64,000 bases of DNA. It comes from Apoderus coryli. Lineage: Eukaryota; Arthropoda; Insecta; Coleoptera; Attelabidae. How positions within the stretch are numbered: position 1 is the first letter of the stretch; each line of letters starts with the position of its first letter. Below are positions 21,487-33,200 of this stretch, piece after piece. The stretch lies in the NCBI GenBank assembly GCA_911728435.2, contig OU452213.1, positions 8,225,834 through 8,289,833 of the forward strand, written 5' to 3'. The translations under genes were made by a program, and so were the position numbers. Below the pieces are notes generated by a model. The model was not told where the DNA came from and did no database searches. It was given only the letters and a program-made list of their open reading frames with translations.

Positions 21487-23035
21487 TTGATGAAGAGGTC
21501 CGTTATCATCCCATTACATAAAAAGGGTGACCAGAAAGCCATCGCAAATTATAGGCCAATAGCTTTAATAAGCACTGTGTCGAAGGTGATTGAGAAACTT
21601 GTGGCCGAGAGAATTTTTGAATTTTTAAGCCAGTGTGATGTGTTAAGCGGTTGTCAGCACGGATTTAGACAAGGTTTTTCCACAGAAACCTGCACCGTCG
21701 AATTTGTTGAACAGGTTCATGATCTGATTGATAACGGCTCCCATGTAGTGGCTCTTTTATTCGATTTGTCCAGCGCATTTGACGGTGTTGATAGAGACTT
21801 TTTATGCCAAAAATTAGAACAAGTTGGCATACGTGGACCGATCAATCAGTGGATACATTCTTATTTGAAGGACCGAAAAATCGCGGTTAAAATTGAATCT
21901 GTTGCATCAGACTTCTTAAATGTTGATCTGGGCACTCCTCAGGGAAGTATACTGGGCCCATTGCTATTTTTACTTTATATTAACGATCTTCCTGCAAATA
22001 TCACACACGGTTTTCAGTATATATATGCTGATGACACCACTCTTTTATTATCTGAGAGGGATCCTAAAATTCTAAAACATAAGATAAATGTCACGCTCGA
22101 TGAGTTTCGAATGTGGTGTCGGAGTAACAGGCTGATGATCAACTTTGACAAAACAGTTGCTATACACTTTAATAAGCTCAGAATATTGGATCTCAACATA
22201 ACCTTTGATCATATCCATCTTCCTCTATCAGATTCTGCTAAACTCCTAGGAGTTTTTGTTGATCCGGATTTCAGCTTGGGTAACGCATATAGACCACCTT
22301 TGTAAAAAACTTAATACATCTTTATATATTATTAATTCGCTGAAGACTTGCATGAGTGTGCATGTCTTACTTTCAATATACTATGCATTGATATATTCAG
22401 CAATTGCGTATGGTATAGTGGTCTGGGGCAGGTCTAGTATGATTGACAGAGTGTTTATACTACAAAAACGAGCAGTGCGTTGCATTTTTAATATTCCTTT
22501 TAGGGGTACTTGTAGGGAGGCTTTTAAACAAAATCGTTTGCTCACAGTCCCATTTATTTACCTATATAAAACGCTCTGTCATATTTACAAAAATAAAGAT
22601 GGCGCGCGTACGTGTGGAGACAACCACGAGTATTCCACTAGGGGAAGGGACCGATTGGGCTTGCCTCGTCCCAAACACGAATTTTACAAAAAGTCACCAA
22701 AATACGCGGGCTACCAATGTTATAATCTCCTGCCCGAGGACGTCAAGGGTTGCCTAACTGAGACACAATTTAAAAGAAAATTAAAGCAGTATTTGATTGA
22801 TAACGTGTTCTACAGCTTTCAGGAGTTTGTTGATACTAATAGACGGTAGTTTTTTTAGCGATTGTAATTGTTCATTTGTTTGTTTATTTGTTGTTTACTT
22901 ATTTTATTTTTTTCTCTAAATGTTATTATGAGTGTTTTTATTTTAAACATTATTGTTTACATATTGACATGTCTATGTACAGAAATGTACAATTAATGAC
23001 TGAAATAAAGAAATTTGATTTGAATTTGATATGTA
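21487..23035 (+). pseudogene. Jockey/CR1-like RT, family A copy 2 (best copy)
   Basis: A 272-codon frame covers IANYRPIALISTVSKVIEKL, QHGFRQGFSTETCTVEF, VALLFDLSSAFDGVD, LGTPQGSILGPLLFLLYIND, YIYADDTTLLLS and the thumb, with no stop. A frameshift near 22,280 leads to a second frame (to 22,849) with YALIYSAIAYGIVVWG, RAVRCIFNIPFRGTCREA and LLPEDVKGCLTETQFKRKLK. The 3' tail is ATTTGA-type near 23,010-23,030. No endonuclease domain is present upstream, so the copy is 5' truncated, but the catalytic core is intact. Confidence 0.87.
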
Positions 23036-24768
23036 ATTACATGACACATCCTGTATAAAAAGTTTTTGTGAAAAACTATGCGCAACAAAAAATACCAATT
23101 GACATGGCCGAACTATTTTTTTAAACACGTCCCAATATAATTATTATTGAATTTATTTCATTTGGCTGATACACACTGTGTACCTATAGTATACTGTCGG
23201 AATAGCTAGATAGACAATTCCATGTTATTATGAAATGTTTGATTCACACATTAATTTTAACAATAATAATTTCTATTTGTGTTTAACAGTAATTCCACCA
23301 TATCAAACAATCCACTGTAGGTACCTACTTATTTAAAATTTGTGGCTACTATTCCGTTTTGTAATTTAAATTATTCGAACTAAAAAATTGCTCAAATATT
23401 GAATTAATCGAAATATTATAATTGAAATTTGGAATAATGATTTGGGGCAAATAATAATAATAATGATAATAATACCCTTATTCCTAACGGAAGGCATCAC
23501 GAAAATATAGAAATCACAAGCGAACCAAATTCGGTTTTTGCTTTTTGCAAACCCCATGCTATATGGCTACTTTGCCATACTTATTTTCTTCACAAGAAAA
23601 CACTTTTTCTCCATTAGTATGGGCATGAGAACAAGAAGTTCGAAAGCAGGCAGAAAACTACCCATTCAACAGATCAAGCCAAACGTATTAACAGTTTGTC
23701 TGGTCATTGAAGAAGGCGTTCTGTTTCTGTTTCGACTTCAATTCGTCTCTTCAGTTGTGAAAGACCACAAGACAGTTTTTCAAATTTTTTAGTTTTAGCA
23801 CTGACTGTATGTCCTTTCATACTGCCTCTTGGTCACTGCTTATAGCTCCATTTTCCATATTTTACATACCTACTTAATATTTAATTATTAGAAATTACAA
23901 TAAAAACTAGTTGTCACCTTTTTGTCAAAAATTAAAAAAGCGTATGTGGGTATATTCTACTTTTCATAGTAACGAAATATACAAGGTATAAGGTATATTT
24001 ATAATTATTATAAATAATATGAGTATTCTTTAGAATAGTAATTATTGATGAAACGAAATATCTGCAGTTGTAGAAAAAATGTTGTATGTAATATGTGTGC
24101 AAAGAAATTTCGCGCATTCAACAGATATTTTGACTCAGTTTCGCATCGTCAAAATAAATTTCTGTCTCAATGCGCGAAATTATTTTTCGCACACTTATTA
24201 CATAAATAACTATTTTTTCACCTACGGTTGTGTCTGTTATGGGATATGCCACTGCATATGTCAATTAAAACTATTATTGACAACATCACAAATTGAGGCG
24301 GTCGACCAAGTCAATATTAATAGTAGCTAAATGTTTGATGACCAGTAATAGATATAGGCCATTTGAAACAACTCATGCACCAGAGAGTTGATTCTAATTT
24401 ATAGCTTTCATGAATATACCTACAACTAGTGGGTTTTCCGAGATGTTTTCACTCAACTAAAATATAATTTAATTTGGAAGCAGCTATTGACAAACAACAA
24501 ATCGAAAAGATGATCGGTAAAGAAGTTTAAAAAAAGGTTAGCATTAAGTCGTGGAAAAACATACGGTTAGTAACAAATAATAAAAATATTGTGGCTGCTC
24601 ATATCGTATTTGTTTGGTAGTTCAGTCAGAACTGTTGGCCTGCTTACAACCCTTTAAATTATAATAGGTATCTGAAAAACAAAGCCATAAATTGAAAAAT
24701 TGCAAGGGTAATTTTTTTCCTCAAATCAAATAAGCAATCCAAAAATGTAATCTTCTTTGTAAAATATC
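23036..24768. other. No gene seen
   Basis: AT-rich sequence with short frames and no domain. An inverted repeat of AATTTCGCGCATT (24,109-24,121) and AATGCGCGAAATT (24,169-24,181) could form a hairpin with a 47-nt loop. Its function is unknown. Confidence 0.45.
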
Positions 24769-24829
24769 CAGTGGCGGCGAAGATTAGGAGGGCAGAGTGG
24801 GGTACCGACCTCCAGTATCTACGCCACTG
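24769..24829. repeat. 61-bp hAT-like miniature element
   Basis: It begins CAGTGGCG and ends CGCCACTG, matching the hAT ends at 20,286 and 34,002 for eight bases, with only ~45 bp between. It could be an extreme internal-deletion derivative or chance. Confidence 0.4.
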
Positions 24830-24915
24830 TAGTTTTTTTTTCAAATTATGTCAATCATTACTTAGAGATCTACATTAATCTGTTTGCGCAAAATTTTGCA
24901 TAAAGATCATCATCT

Positions 24916-25248
24916 TCATGCAAAATGTTGCGCAAAGTGCCTCTGGTGATGCCGAATTATTGCGAACGTCGAACGAGTTGATGTGCCAGGATCATTCGCA
25001 ACACTTTGTTGTGCAGCGGCTATGTTTGCATCCTTACGACCACTACGAGCGTATTGTTTTGGTCTATTGTCAGCAACAGTACCGTGACCTTCGAATTTAG
25101 CGATTAAATTACGCAAAGCGGTCTCAGAAGGAACCTGATTACGAAGAAAAACTGATCCAATTTTACGAAGTGACACAGTAAAATTTTCACCATTTTGATA
25201 GTTAATTTTCAAAATTAAAATTCTTTGTTCAAGTGTGTAGCGTTCCAT
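24916..25248 (-). pseudogene. N-terminal fragment of a mariner-group transposase
   Basis: The frame from ATG 25,248 encodes MERYTLEQRILILKINYQNG, FLRNQVPSETALRNLIAKFE and ANIAAAQQSVANDPGTSTRS, the N-terminal helix-turn-helix (DUF4817-like) region of Tc1/mariner-group transposases of arthropods; NANIAAVQASVAED in the 15,714 gene aligns with ANIAAAQQSVANDP. It stops soon after with no catalytic region. Confidence 0.75.
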
Positions 25249-25483
25249 GGTTAAAATTTCCCAACTTTTTACTAAATAAATGTCAAAGGATGACAGCTCA
25301 ATTCTTTACATTCCATCATTTCCCAGCTCAAATTTGCCTACACGTTATGTACCTATATTTTGAGCATAATATTCCATATTTGCCTCCTTTATAGGTATGT
25401 GAACTTCAGCATCTCTGTTTCCACTTCTGTCATATATTTTTTGATGTATCCCTTATCTATTCTCGTCCCATTTCAGATCAATT

Positions 25484-25672
25484 ACTGCCTCGCAAGGTTA
25501 CCTGACTTAAATGTGTTAGATTTTTTAATAAGGTCATTTAAAAATACCCAGTACCAGTATCTTGAAACGATTTACGTCAAAGGATTATTGATGAATGTTG
25601 GAACATTATAACAGAAATGCCTCAGAACGTTCGAAACTGCTTTGACCACATTTTCTGTTACTGTACAACGAA
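25484..25672 (+). pseudogene. C-terminal fragment of a DD41D-type transposase
   Basis: The plus strand reads CLARLPDLNVLDFLIRSFKN, matching the ARSPDLSPLDFFLWGHLKN block (third catalytic Asp) of the transposase at 57,524-58,597. A frameshift then gives DLRQRIIDECWNIITEMPQN and VRNCFDHIF, matching its end. Only this piece remains. Confidence 0.7.
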
Positions 25673-26909
25673 TCACTCGATATCTGAAGATCTGTTGGAC
25701 AGCTAAATTGATCGAAATACAACGACAGCAGTGCCTTCTTCAATGGCACTAAAACTATTTACTGCCCCGAGTCTTAACTCACTGCAAACCAGGGAGGGCT
25801 CTCGTCTTCTATAAGGAATAGAAAACTATAGACAATTTTCGTTGTTTTGTTTTCATTCGAATCGACCAACTTAGAAAGATAAAAACGATTGTAAAGAGAA
25901 ACCAAATTCCGAAGCCATCTCTCGGTCTAGTTTCCCCGTTTAGTTCTAGGGCTGACACACACCCCTCGTAAGGCGTACCTACGTACGTCAAAAATTCCCA
26001 TTTTGTCAAAAAACAAGGGCAAAATTCAAATTCGACGTGTCCAAGAATTTTTCTATATACATACATTACATACCCGAAATGGATTCTGTGTTGTTGGTGT
26101 GACACCCTGTATAACAATCACATTATCAACAGCAAAGGACAGTAATTGGAATATTTGATTATGCTCAACAAGGGCTTTAGTATTTCAATTTCAGTTACAT
26201 AATACAAAAAAATCAAATCAAACATCAATTCCTTGTGTAAATTCATTAGATTTTTTATTCTCACTTTCTCATCAGTAATGAATAATAGCGAGTTGAATAT
26301 TTCATACAGCAATTTGGAAAAGTAATCTTTTAGCATTTCTCAAATAATAATTCCTTAATTAAAAGCACAGAGAGGAAGCTTTTAATTCTTCTCTTTAATA
26401 ATGTATTTAATTTGTCGACAAAAGTTGGTGAGCGCGCTTTGGATGCCTTCAGAGATTTACTTACTAGCGTGTCGTTCCCGGTTTACGCTTTTTTGATTCT
26501 ACATCATGCTACATGCCATTTATGTGAATGATAATTATCATTATACAGACTGCTATTTAACACACACGTACCAACATATCTCACAAGTTTAATTATTTTA
26601 TAAATTTATTACACAATTAGTTAATTCATTTCTCAACTTTTCTAACAAATTATAATTAAAATGACATTATTTCTGTGAATACTTTACTGAACATCTTAAC
26701 ACGTTTACTCACATGTTGGGGACCTTAGAAGCTACGTGGTCATCAGTATATGTTTCCACAAAAACTAGATACCTAAGTGCGATGATGATAGCACGCCAAT
26801 TACCTATATTTACAATAATCATCAAACATCTAATCAATAAGTAGGTATTTCGACAATGTTAAGGAACCCAATCCAGAACAAATCGCCACCACTGTTATAA
26901 TATAAAAAT
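25673..26909. other. No gene seen; one transposon-like end
   Basis: TGTGACACCCTGTATA at 26,098-26,113 resembles a Tc1/mariner-type end, without an identified partner. A minus-strand frame at 25,809-26,117 shows no domain. The rest is AT-rich. Confidence 0.4.
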
Positions 26910-27743
26910 TTACTGAAACTATACTTCTGGATAAATCCTGCGTCAAATTTAAACTAGCTAACGTTTCGCTGATCATCCTGTCAGCTTCTTCAGAGCAACT
27001 TCACGTAAACGCGGTTAAACTGAAACTAAATTCTCTTGCTGTGTACATATCCTTATATAGTGGTGCCATCGGTCTGTGCCTTGCTTGTCGCTTCGTGGTT
27101 GGTCGGTGTTGGTAGGGGTGGGGTTGGGTTCTTGATGACTGCGTGCCATATGGGTGAAAGATATAAACCCGTATCACGGTTTAAGTTTATTGGTTGTTTG
27201 AAAATTTCTATTGCCTCCCGTATTTTTCTTTGATAGTAGAACGGTGTATTTACTATTAACTTAGAATTCTGAAATAAGATTTTATGTCCGGTTTCGACAA
27301 AGTGTTCGGCGAGTGCTGATGAAGTTATATTTCGAAGTCTGACCGATCTTTCATGTTCTTTCAGTCGTGTTGAAACTTTTCTTCCTGTTTCTCCAATGTA
27401 TTCTTTACCACATGAGCATGGTACCGTATATACGCCTGATGCCTCTAGAGGTATTCGATCCTTTATTGGTCTTAAATAAGCAGATAATTTCGAACATGTT
27501 GCGAATCTAGATTTAATGTTATAGTTTTTCAAGATTTTTGAGATGCAGTCAGTTGTGCCTTGTACATACGGAAGAACTACCTGAGCAACTGGAGGCTGAG
27601 ACTCGCTACTGTTATTTCTATTTGAAATAGGTGATTTATATTTCCTTATCGATCGTTGGATATCTTTTAATTTATAGTTATTGGATAGTAGAACAGATGT
27701 GAGAAGAATAGTAACATTAGGGTTGGCTTTTAATGATTTAAGA
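26910..27743 (-). mobile_element. Penelope-like element, inverted copy lacking most of the RT
   Basis: The minus-strand frame reads LKSLKANPNVTI, then jumps directly to LTSVLLSNNYKLKDIQRS and continues to the GIY-YIG endonuclease VYTVPCSCGKEYIGETGR and the element end with a hammerhead. Relative to the neighbour at 27,744-29,548 about 1 kb (the RT core) is missing, while the remaining sequence is nearly identical, including the 3' non-coding end. The 5' end meets the neighbour's 5' end in a 26-bp palindrome (27,711-27,736 / 27,750-27,775). Confidence 0.88.
26956..26996 (-). ncRNA. Hammerhead-type core in the left Penelope-like copy
   Basis: On the minus strand CTGAAGA is 26,993-26,987, stem II is GCTGA with TCAGC (perfect), GAAA is 26,967-26,964, then ACGT. 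The core is complete. Stem I is short or unclear, so activity is uncertain. In the right copy the same stem has one G-T wobble. Confidence 0.6.
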
Positions 27744-29443
27744 GCTTCATCATTAAAAGCCAACCCTAATGTTACTACTCTTAAAGCTGATAAAGGAAAT
27801 GCAACAGTGGTGATGAACACAGAAGACTATGAAGAAAAAGCTAATAGCATTTTATCAGACGGCTCCTACAGAAAAATCAGCAAAGACCCAACGTCTTCAA
27901 TAGAAAGAGCAGTTGCAAAATTAATAAAAGAGTCGTCTATACCAGAAGACATTCGACGAAAGATTATTCCACGGGACTGTAAAATTCCACGTTTCTACGG
28001 CCTTCCTAAGATTCATAAGCCGAATATTCCACTTCGTCCAATAGTAAGTACAATTGGTTCACCAACATATGATCTTGCAAAATATTTAAGTTCAAAATTA
28101 AAAAAAAAAATTATGTAGGCCACACTCCAAGTTTCGTACTCAATTCACAACACCTAGTACAAATATTGCAAGACATTCAATTGGAGGAGAATGATATATT
28201 AGTCAGTTTTGATGTTGAGTCTCTGTTCACCAAAGTCCCAATTCCAGACACGCTAACCATCATCAGTGACATCATCGCAGATAACAATATGAGCTCAGAC
28301 ATACTAACACTCATAGAAAAGTGCCTCACCTCAACTTATTTCATGTTCAACGACCAAATATTCGAGCAAATCTCCGGCGCTGCCATGGGATCTCCACTTT
28401 CTCCAGTCATCGCAGATATATTCATGGAAAATTTCGAAGACCAAGCAATAAGTTCTTACCCACTTAAACCAAAAATATGGAAAAGATATGTTGACGACAT
28501 TTTTATAATCTGGCCTCATGGACGAGACACTATTCAGGATTTTCTTACCCATGTAAACTCTATACATTCTAGTATCCGATTAACTATAGAAATTGAAGAA
28601 AACAACAAGTTGCCTTTTCTAGACCTTCTTATAAGCCGTAAACCAGACATGACTTTAGGTTATTCAGTATATAGGAAGCCAACACACACTGATAGATATC
28701 TCAACGCAGACTCACATCATCATCCAAGGCAGAAATCATCCGTAATAAATTCATTAGTTCATCGTGCATTTTCTCTATCACAACCAGAATCGCTTGAATC
28801 AGAACTATCACATCTCACATCTGTTCTACTATCCAATAACTATAAATTAAAAGATATCCAACGATCGATAAGGAAATATAAATCACCTATTTCAAATAGA
28901 AATAACAGTAGCGAGTCTCAGCCTCCAGTTGCTCAGGTAGTTCTTCCGTATGTACAAGGCACAACTGACTGCATCTCAAAAATCTTGAAAAACTATAACA
29001 TTAAATCTAGATTCGCAATATGTTCGAAATTATCTGCTTATTTAAGACCAATAAAGGATCGAATACCTCTAGAGGCATCAGGCGTATATACGGTACCATG
29101 CTCATGTGGTAAAGAATACATTGGAGAAACAGGAAGAAAAGTTTCAACACGACTGAAAGAACATGAAAGATCGGTCAGACTTCGAAATATAACTTCATCA
29201 GCACTCGCCGAACATTTTGTCGAAACCGGACATAAAATCTTATTTCAGAATTCTAAGTTAATAGTAAATACACCGTTCTACTATCAAAGAAAAATACGGG
29301 AGGCAATAGAAATTTTCAAACAACCAATAAACTTAAACCGTGATACGGGTTTATATCTTTCACCCATATGGCACGCAGTCATCAAGAACCCAACCCCACC
29401 CCTACGGATATGTACACAGCAAGAGAATTTAGTTTCAATTTAA
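27744..29443 (+). pseudogene. Penelope-like RT plus GIY-YIG endonuclease, one frameshift
   Basis: The first frame (to 28,118) has LKADKGNATVVMNTEDYEEK and PRFYGLPKIHKPNIPLRPIV, the standard Penelope N-terminal RT motifs. It stops after a run of about eleven A (28,100-28,110); the frame then changes and continues from about 28,130 to 29,443 with ILVSFDVESLFTKVPI (first catalytic Asp), GAAMGSPLSPVIADIFME, RYVDDIFIIW (YVDD), LPFLDLLISR, and GIY-YIG VYTVPCSCGKEYIGETGR with TRLKEHERS and AEHFVETGH. A single indel in the A run is the only clear break. The N-terminal ~100-200 residues of a full element are absent. Confidence 0.88.
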
Positions 29444-29459
29444 CCGCGTTTACGTGAAG

Positions 29460-29505
29460 TTGCTCTGAAGAAGCTGACAGGATGATTAGCGAAACGTTAG
29501 CTAGT
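29460..29505 (+). ncRNA. Hammerhead-type core in the right Penelope-like copy
   Basis: CTGAAGA is 29,465-29,471, stem II is GCTGA (29,473-29,477) with TTAGC (29,486-29,490), GAAA is 29,491-29,494, and ACGT (29,494-29,497) is a minimal self-complementary stem III. Stem I has only GCT/AGC next to the core. It sits 22 nt after the RT/endonuclease stop, the expected place in these elements. Confidence 0.62.
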
Positions 29506-29589
29506 TTAAATTTGACGCAGGATTTATCCAGAAGTATAGTTTCAGTAAGTTCAATCGCCTGTGGAAGTTTTTTGTCTAAAATAATATAA

Positions 29590-31560
29590 AAATTATAATA
29601 ATAATAAATCAGTTTATTTGCAGCAATCAATTCACACAAATATTACAAATAAACGAAAAACAATTTATATTTACGATAACTGCAAAAGGGGCTAGAAAAC
29701 AGCAAATATATTGACACGATGTTCTAGCCCCAGTTTACTTAAGCTAGTACTAATTATGCTAAATATCTGTTAACCCTATATGTAGGTACATGAAAACATA
29801 CATATACATTAAGTATACCTATAATGGTGGAAAAGCACGATGTGGATGTGAATAGAAAAAAAAGCACTACTGTAAAGCATCAAATAGAGTTTTCCGGTAG
29901 GAGTTTCTGAAAGATGATAATTTCAAGTTTTTTATGTCTGACGGAATTTGATTATAAAGACAATAGATGTTGAAAGAAAATGAACGCTCAAAAATTACAG
30001 TCCGGTGTGGAGGAGGTGATATGAGTCCTCTAAACCTTAAGTTGATTGTGTGGACGTCTGACATAAATTTAATTTTATTATATAAATATGGGGGGTACCT
30101 CCGCAACAGAATGGAATGAAATAAGCATGCCGAGTGAAGCTTACGTCGATCATCCATATTAAGCCAATTGGAACCTAATAATTTATGGCTAACGGGGTCA
30201 TATTTTCCTTAGACACTATTTTTGAACTCTTTGTATTCGAGCTCTATCAGCAAGCATCAAACATGGTTGATAAACTACGTCAGCATAATTGAAATGTGAC
30301 AATATAAGACTGTCAGTTAATTTTAACCCCTGTTGCAACACATGTCTGGGAGGATAAAGCATTTTCATAACGGGGTAGGCTTTCTGCAAACATTGAGTAA
30401 CATGACCAGTAAATCTCAAATCCACATCCAACTCCTTGCAGATCCCACTGAAATCAAGGACTGATTATTAATCCTAATATTAAGAGACGCTTCAACAGTG
30501 TTCTGACTCTTTCCAATTTTCAAAAATATCGATTGGAGGGATTCACTTCCAGTTGATCGGTCAAGAAACAAACCCAGTTCATTATTAAGTACAATGTTTG
30601 CATTGTGCACATCAGATGGATCGAAGGAAAGCCGTATTTGACTATCGTCAGCATAACAATATCCAGTACATTTCTGCAAACACTCCGGTAAATTAGCGGT
30701 ATCCAAACAAAACAGTAGCGTACCCAAGACTGACCCCTGTGACACCCCACATAGTAACTCTCCCAGATCCGATCTGCCCTCTGAAGTCTCAACGAATTGA
30801 AGAGTATTTCATGATTGATAGTATCGAATGCCTTCGAGATCAAGAAGTACAAGGGCTGTCGATCTTCCTCACTGTATATCATGAAGAATATTATCAACTA
30901 AATCAAGCATCGGCGTTTTACAACTATACCCATTTCTGAATCCGGACTGCCTCTCAGGAAGAAGATTATATTTATTTTAAGTGATTAAGTATCTGCATAC
31001 ACATAATTTTTTCTAAGATTTTAGAGAGAGTCGGAAGTAATGATATTGGTCTAAGATCACTAAAGTGAGAAACACATGATTTTTTGGCGGTGGATGAACT
31101 TTGGATACCTTCCAGATGGACGGGAAAGTACCAGACACAAAACAGGAGTTAATTATATTAACAATATATGGCAAAACCCCAGGACAGCACAGCAAAACCA
31201 TCTCAACACCAATCGAATCTGCTCCGATCGCTCTAGACTTCATGCCAAACAGCAAGTTCATAATCAAAACTTCATCGATAAGTGTAAATTCAAAAAGTTC
31301 TTGAAAAACGATTTGTCGATTTGTTAAGTAATAATTTAGGAGGTCAGGATCAGTCGTTTTATGTCTAGAAAATTGCAAGAAATTTTGGTTAACCAGATGC
31401 GAATTATTCAAATCACCAGACAGGGTGATATTCTTTTTATTGTTACTATAAATATCCATTCTTGACAAAGTTCTCCAAAGCACCCTCTGATTATTTTGAT
31501 TGGCGACAAGGGTATGCTCAACGTAACATTTCTTTTCTTGTTTTATAGCTGTTGTAGAGT
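29590..31560 (-). pseudogene. Jockey/CR1-like RT, family C, frameshifted
   Basis: The minus-strand order is SRAIGADSIGVEMVLLC and NIINSCFVSGTFPSIWKVSK (31,260-31,090), LISKAFDTINHEILFNSL (30,850-30,790; catalytic Asp of the FSKAFD box), MSQGSVLGTLLFCLDTANL (30,745-30,690), GYCYADDSQIRLSF (YADD, 30,660-30,615), thumb and C-terminus ILSHFNYADVVYQPCL and RYPPYLYNKIKFMSDVHTIN, ending about 29,867. The 3' tail on the minus strand has an (ATT)n-like end near 29,610-29,595. At least four frame changes separate these blocks. Confidence 0.83.
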
Positions 31561-31729
31561 TTTTAAGATTTTTATAGTAATTAACCTACTAGGTTTTATA
31601 CTTATTAAAAGCCTTATTTTTTAGGGATATCATTCTTTTAATTATAACTTTATATCATAAAAGTTGAACAAAGAAAAGAGAAAAAAAAATATATATATTG
31701 AGAGAAACTTGAATTTTAAAAGCTTTGTT

Positions 31730-33200
31730 AGATAGATCTTTATTTACCATAGTAGCAATTACAAAAATTTGATAATTACAATTTACAGCACGTCCAAATA
31801 GGAAATTTACAATTCAGCTTGTAAAATCTTTGTATAACATAATATATGTATGTAGATACAACAATCACGATTACATTTTACAAACAAATTTCAAAATATT
31901 TTATCTCAAATCCAACAAGGCGTATAGACCATCATTTTGTGACATGTATTCATCAACTGAATAAAAACAGTTACTTAAGAGCAGGAAGCATAGTTTTATA
32001 TTTAGCGAGTTATTTTGACTTTTGTTAAGTCTAAAACGTGGCGCAATGGTCAGCCCAACTGAACGAGTATTGTGGTCATGAACCTGTCCGTGCCTAGGGA
32101 ACTTATCCTTATGCTCATGAATTTCCATCAGCTGGTGAAACACATAAACACAAGGCAAAGGCATTATCCTGTACCCAAGAAAGAATGGACGACAGTGATC
32201 AATAGGCCCCGCACCAGCCAACAGTCTAATAGCTTTTTTCTGTAGCCTAAAAATCTCTAACGCGTTGGGTGAGTTGCCCCAAAGAATAACCCCGTACCTC
32301 AAAGGAAAGAAGAAGAAAAACAAATTTGTTTAGTTTTGTTGCAATTTAATTGTAAATTATTTGTTGAGAACCAGATTTCGGCTGCTTCCAGGACATCCTT
32401 AGAGAAAATGTTGAGATTCTCAAACACACCCGATGTACTTAAAAAGGACGTGTCATCAGCAAACAATACACAGCGACATTTGTCGTTCATATAAGAACGT
32501 ATATCGTTTATATATATTGTGAAAAACAGGGGACCCAGTACCGACCCCTGGGGCACACCGTGCTTGACGTCAACCCTGATGGACTCAATATTTCCCACTT
32601 TAATTAACACACTGTTGTCTACCAGTGAGGTAGGACTTTATAAGATTCCAAGGAACACCTCTCACACCGTAAAAACGCAACTTTTCCAAAAGAATAGTAT
32701 GCGAGACACAGTCGAACGCCTTGGCAAGGTCACACACCATCAACGATGCGTGCTCCCCCCGCTCAAAGGCATCAACTATGCCTGCCACAATCTCCGACAC
32801 TGCTTTGACCGTGCCCCGTCCGGATCGAAAACCAAACTGAGCTGAGTCAAACAGGTCATGTTCTTCAAAATATTCTATTAGTCTATTTTTCAGCAGTACC
32901 CAAATGACTTTAGAGAAGATTAAAGTAATTGATATTGGTCTGTAATTATCCAGAACCGAGCAATCGCCCTTTTTGAACACAGGCGTTATTCTACTTAGTT
33001 TAAATCTTTCGGGAAAAATACCGCTAGTAAAACATAAGTTTGCCAAATTGGTCATAGGCACAACAAGGATATCTACAGAATTTTTATTCAAAACAGAATT
33101 CAAGTCATACACGTCATTTGCAGTTGACGATTTAATATTATTTATAACTGAATAAACCTCATGCTCTGTGACTGGAGTAAGAAAAGTTAGTTAGTTTTCG
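31730..33200 (-). pseudogene. Jockey/CR1-like RT, family D copy 1
   Basis: The minus strand has NLCFTSGIFPERFKLSRITP, KKGDCSVLDNYRPISITLIF, AQFGFRSGRGTVKAVSEI, LMVCDLAKAFDCVSH (first catalytic Asp) in one 170-codon frame; then VKHGVPQGSVLGPLFFTIY and CVLFADDTSFLST (catalytic ADD) in a second; then RLQKKAIRLLAGAGPIDHCR in a third. Thumb residues between 32,330 and 32,290 are partly deleted. The 3' UTR ends with GGTAAATAAAGATCT (31,750-31,736). A related plus-strand copy is at 60,600-61,400. Confidence 0.83.

Larger units (their letters stand above)
27744..29548 (+). mobile_element. Penelope-like element with RT, GIY-YIG and hammerhead
   Basis: This is the right member of a head-to-head pair, running from the palindromic junction to the last base shared in inverted form with the left copy (TTCAGTAA at 29,541-29,548). 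It contains an RT/endonuclease pseudogene and a 3' non-coding part with a hammerhead core. The 5' end is truncated, because the open frame begins in the RT N-terminal region. Confidence 0.88.

Noticed and set aside
25809..26117. Possible membrane protein of 102 aa on the minus strand
   Set aside because: One hydrophobic stretch but no family resemblance, and it begins at a transposon-like CACCCTGTA end; not supported as a gene.
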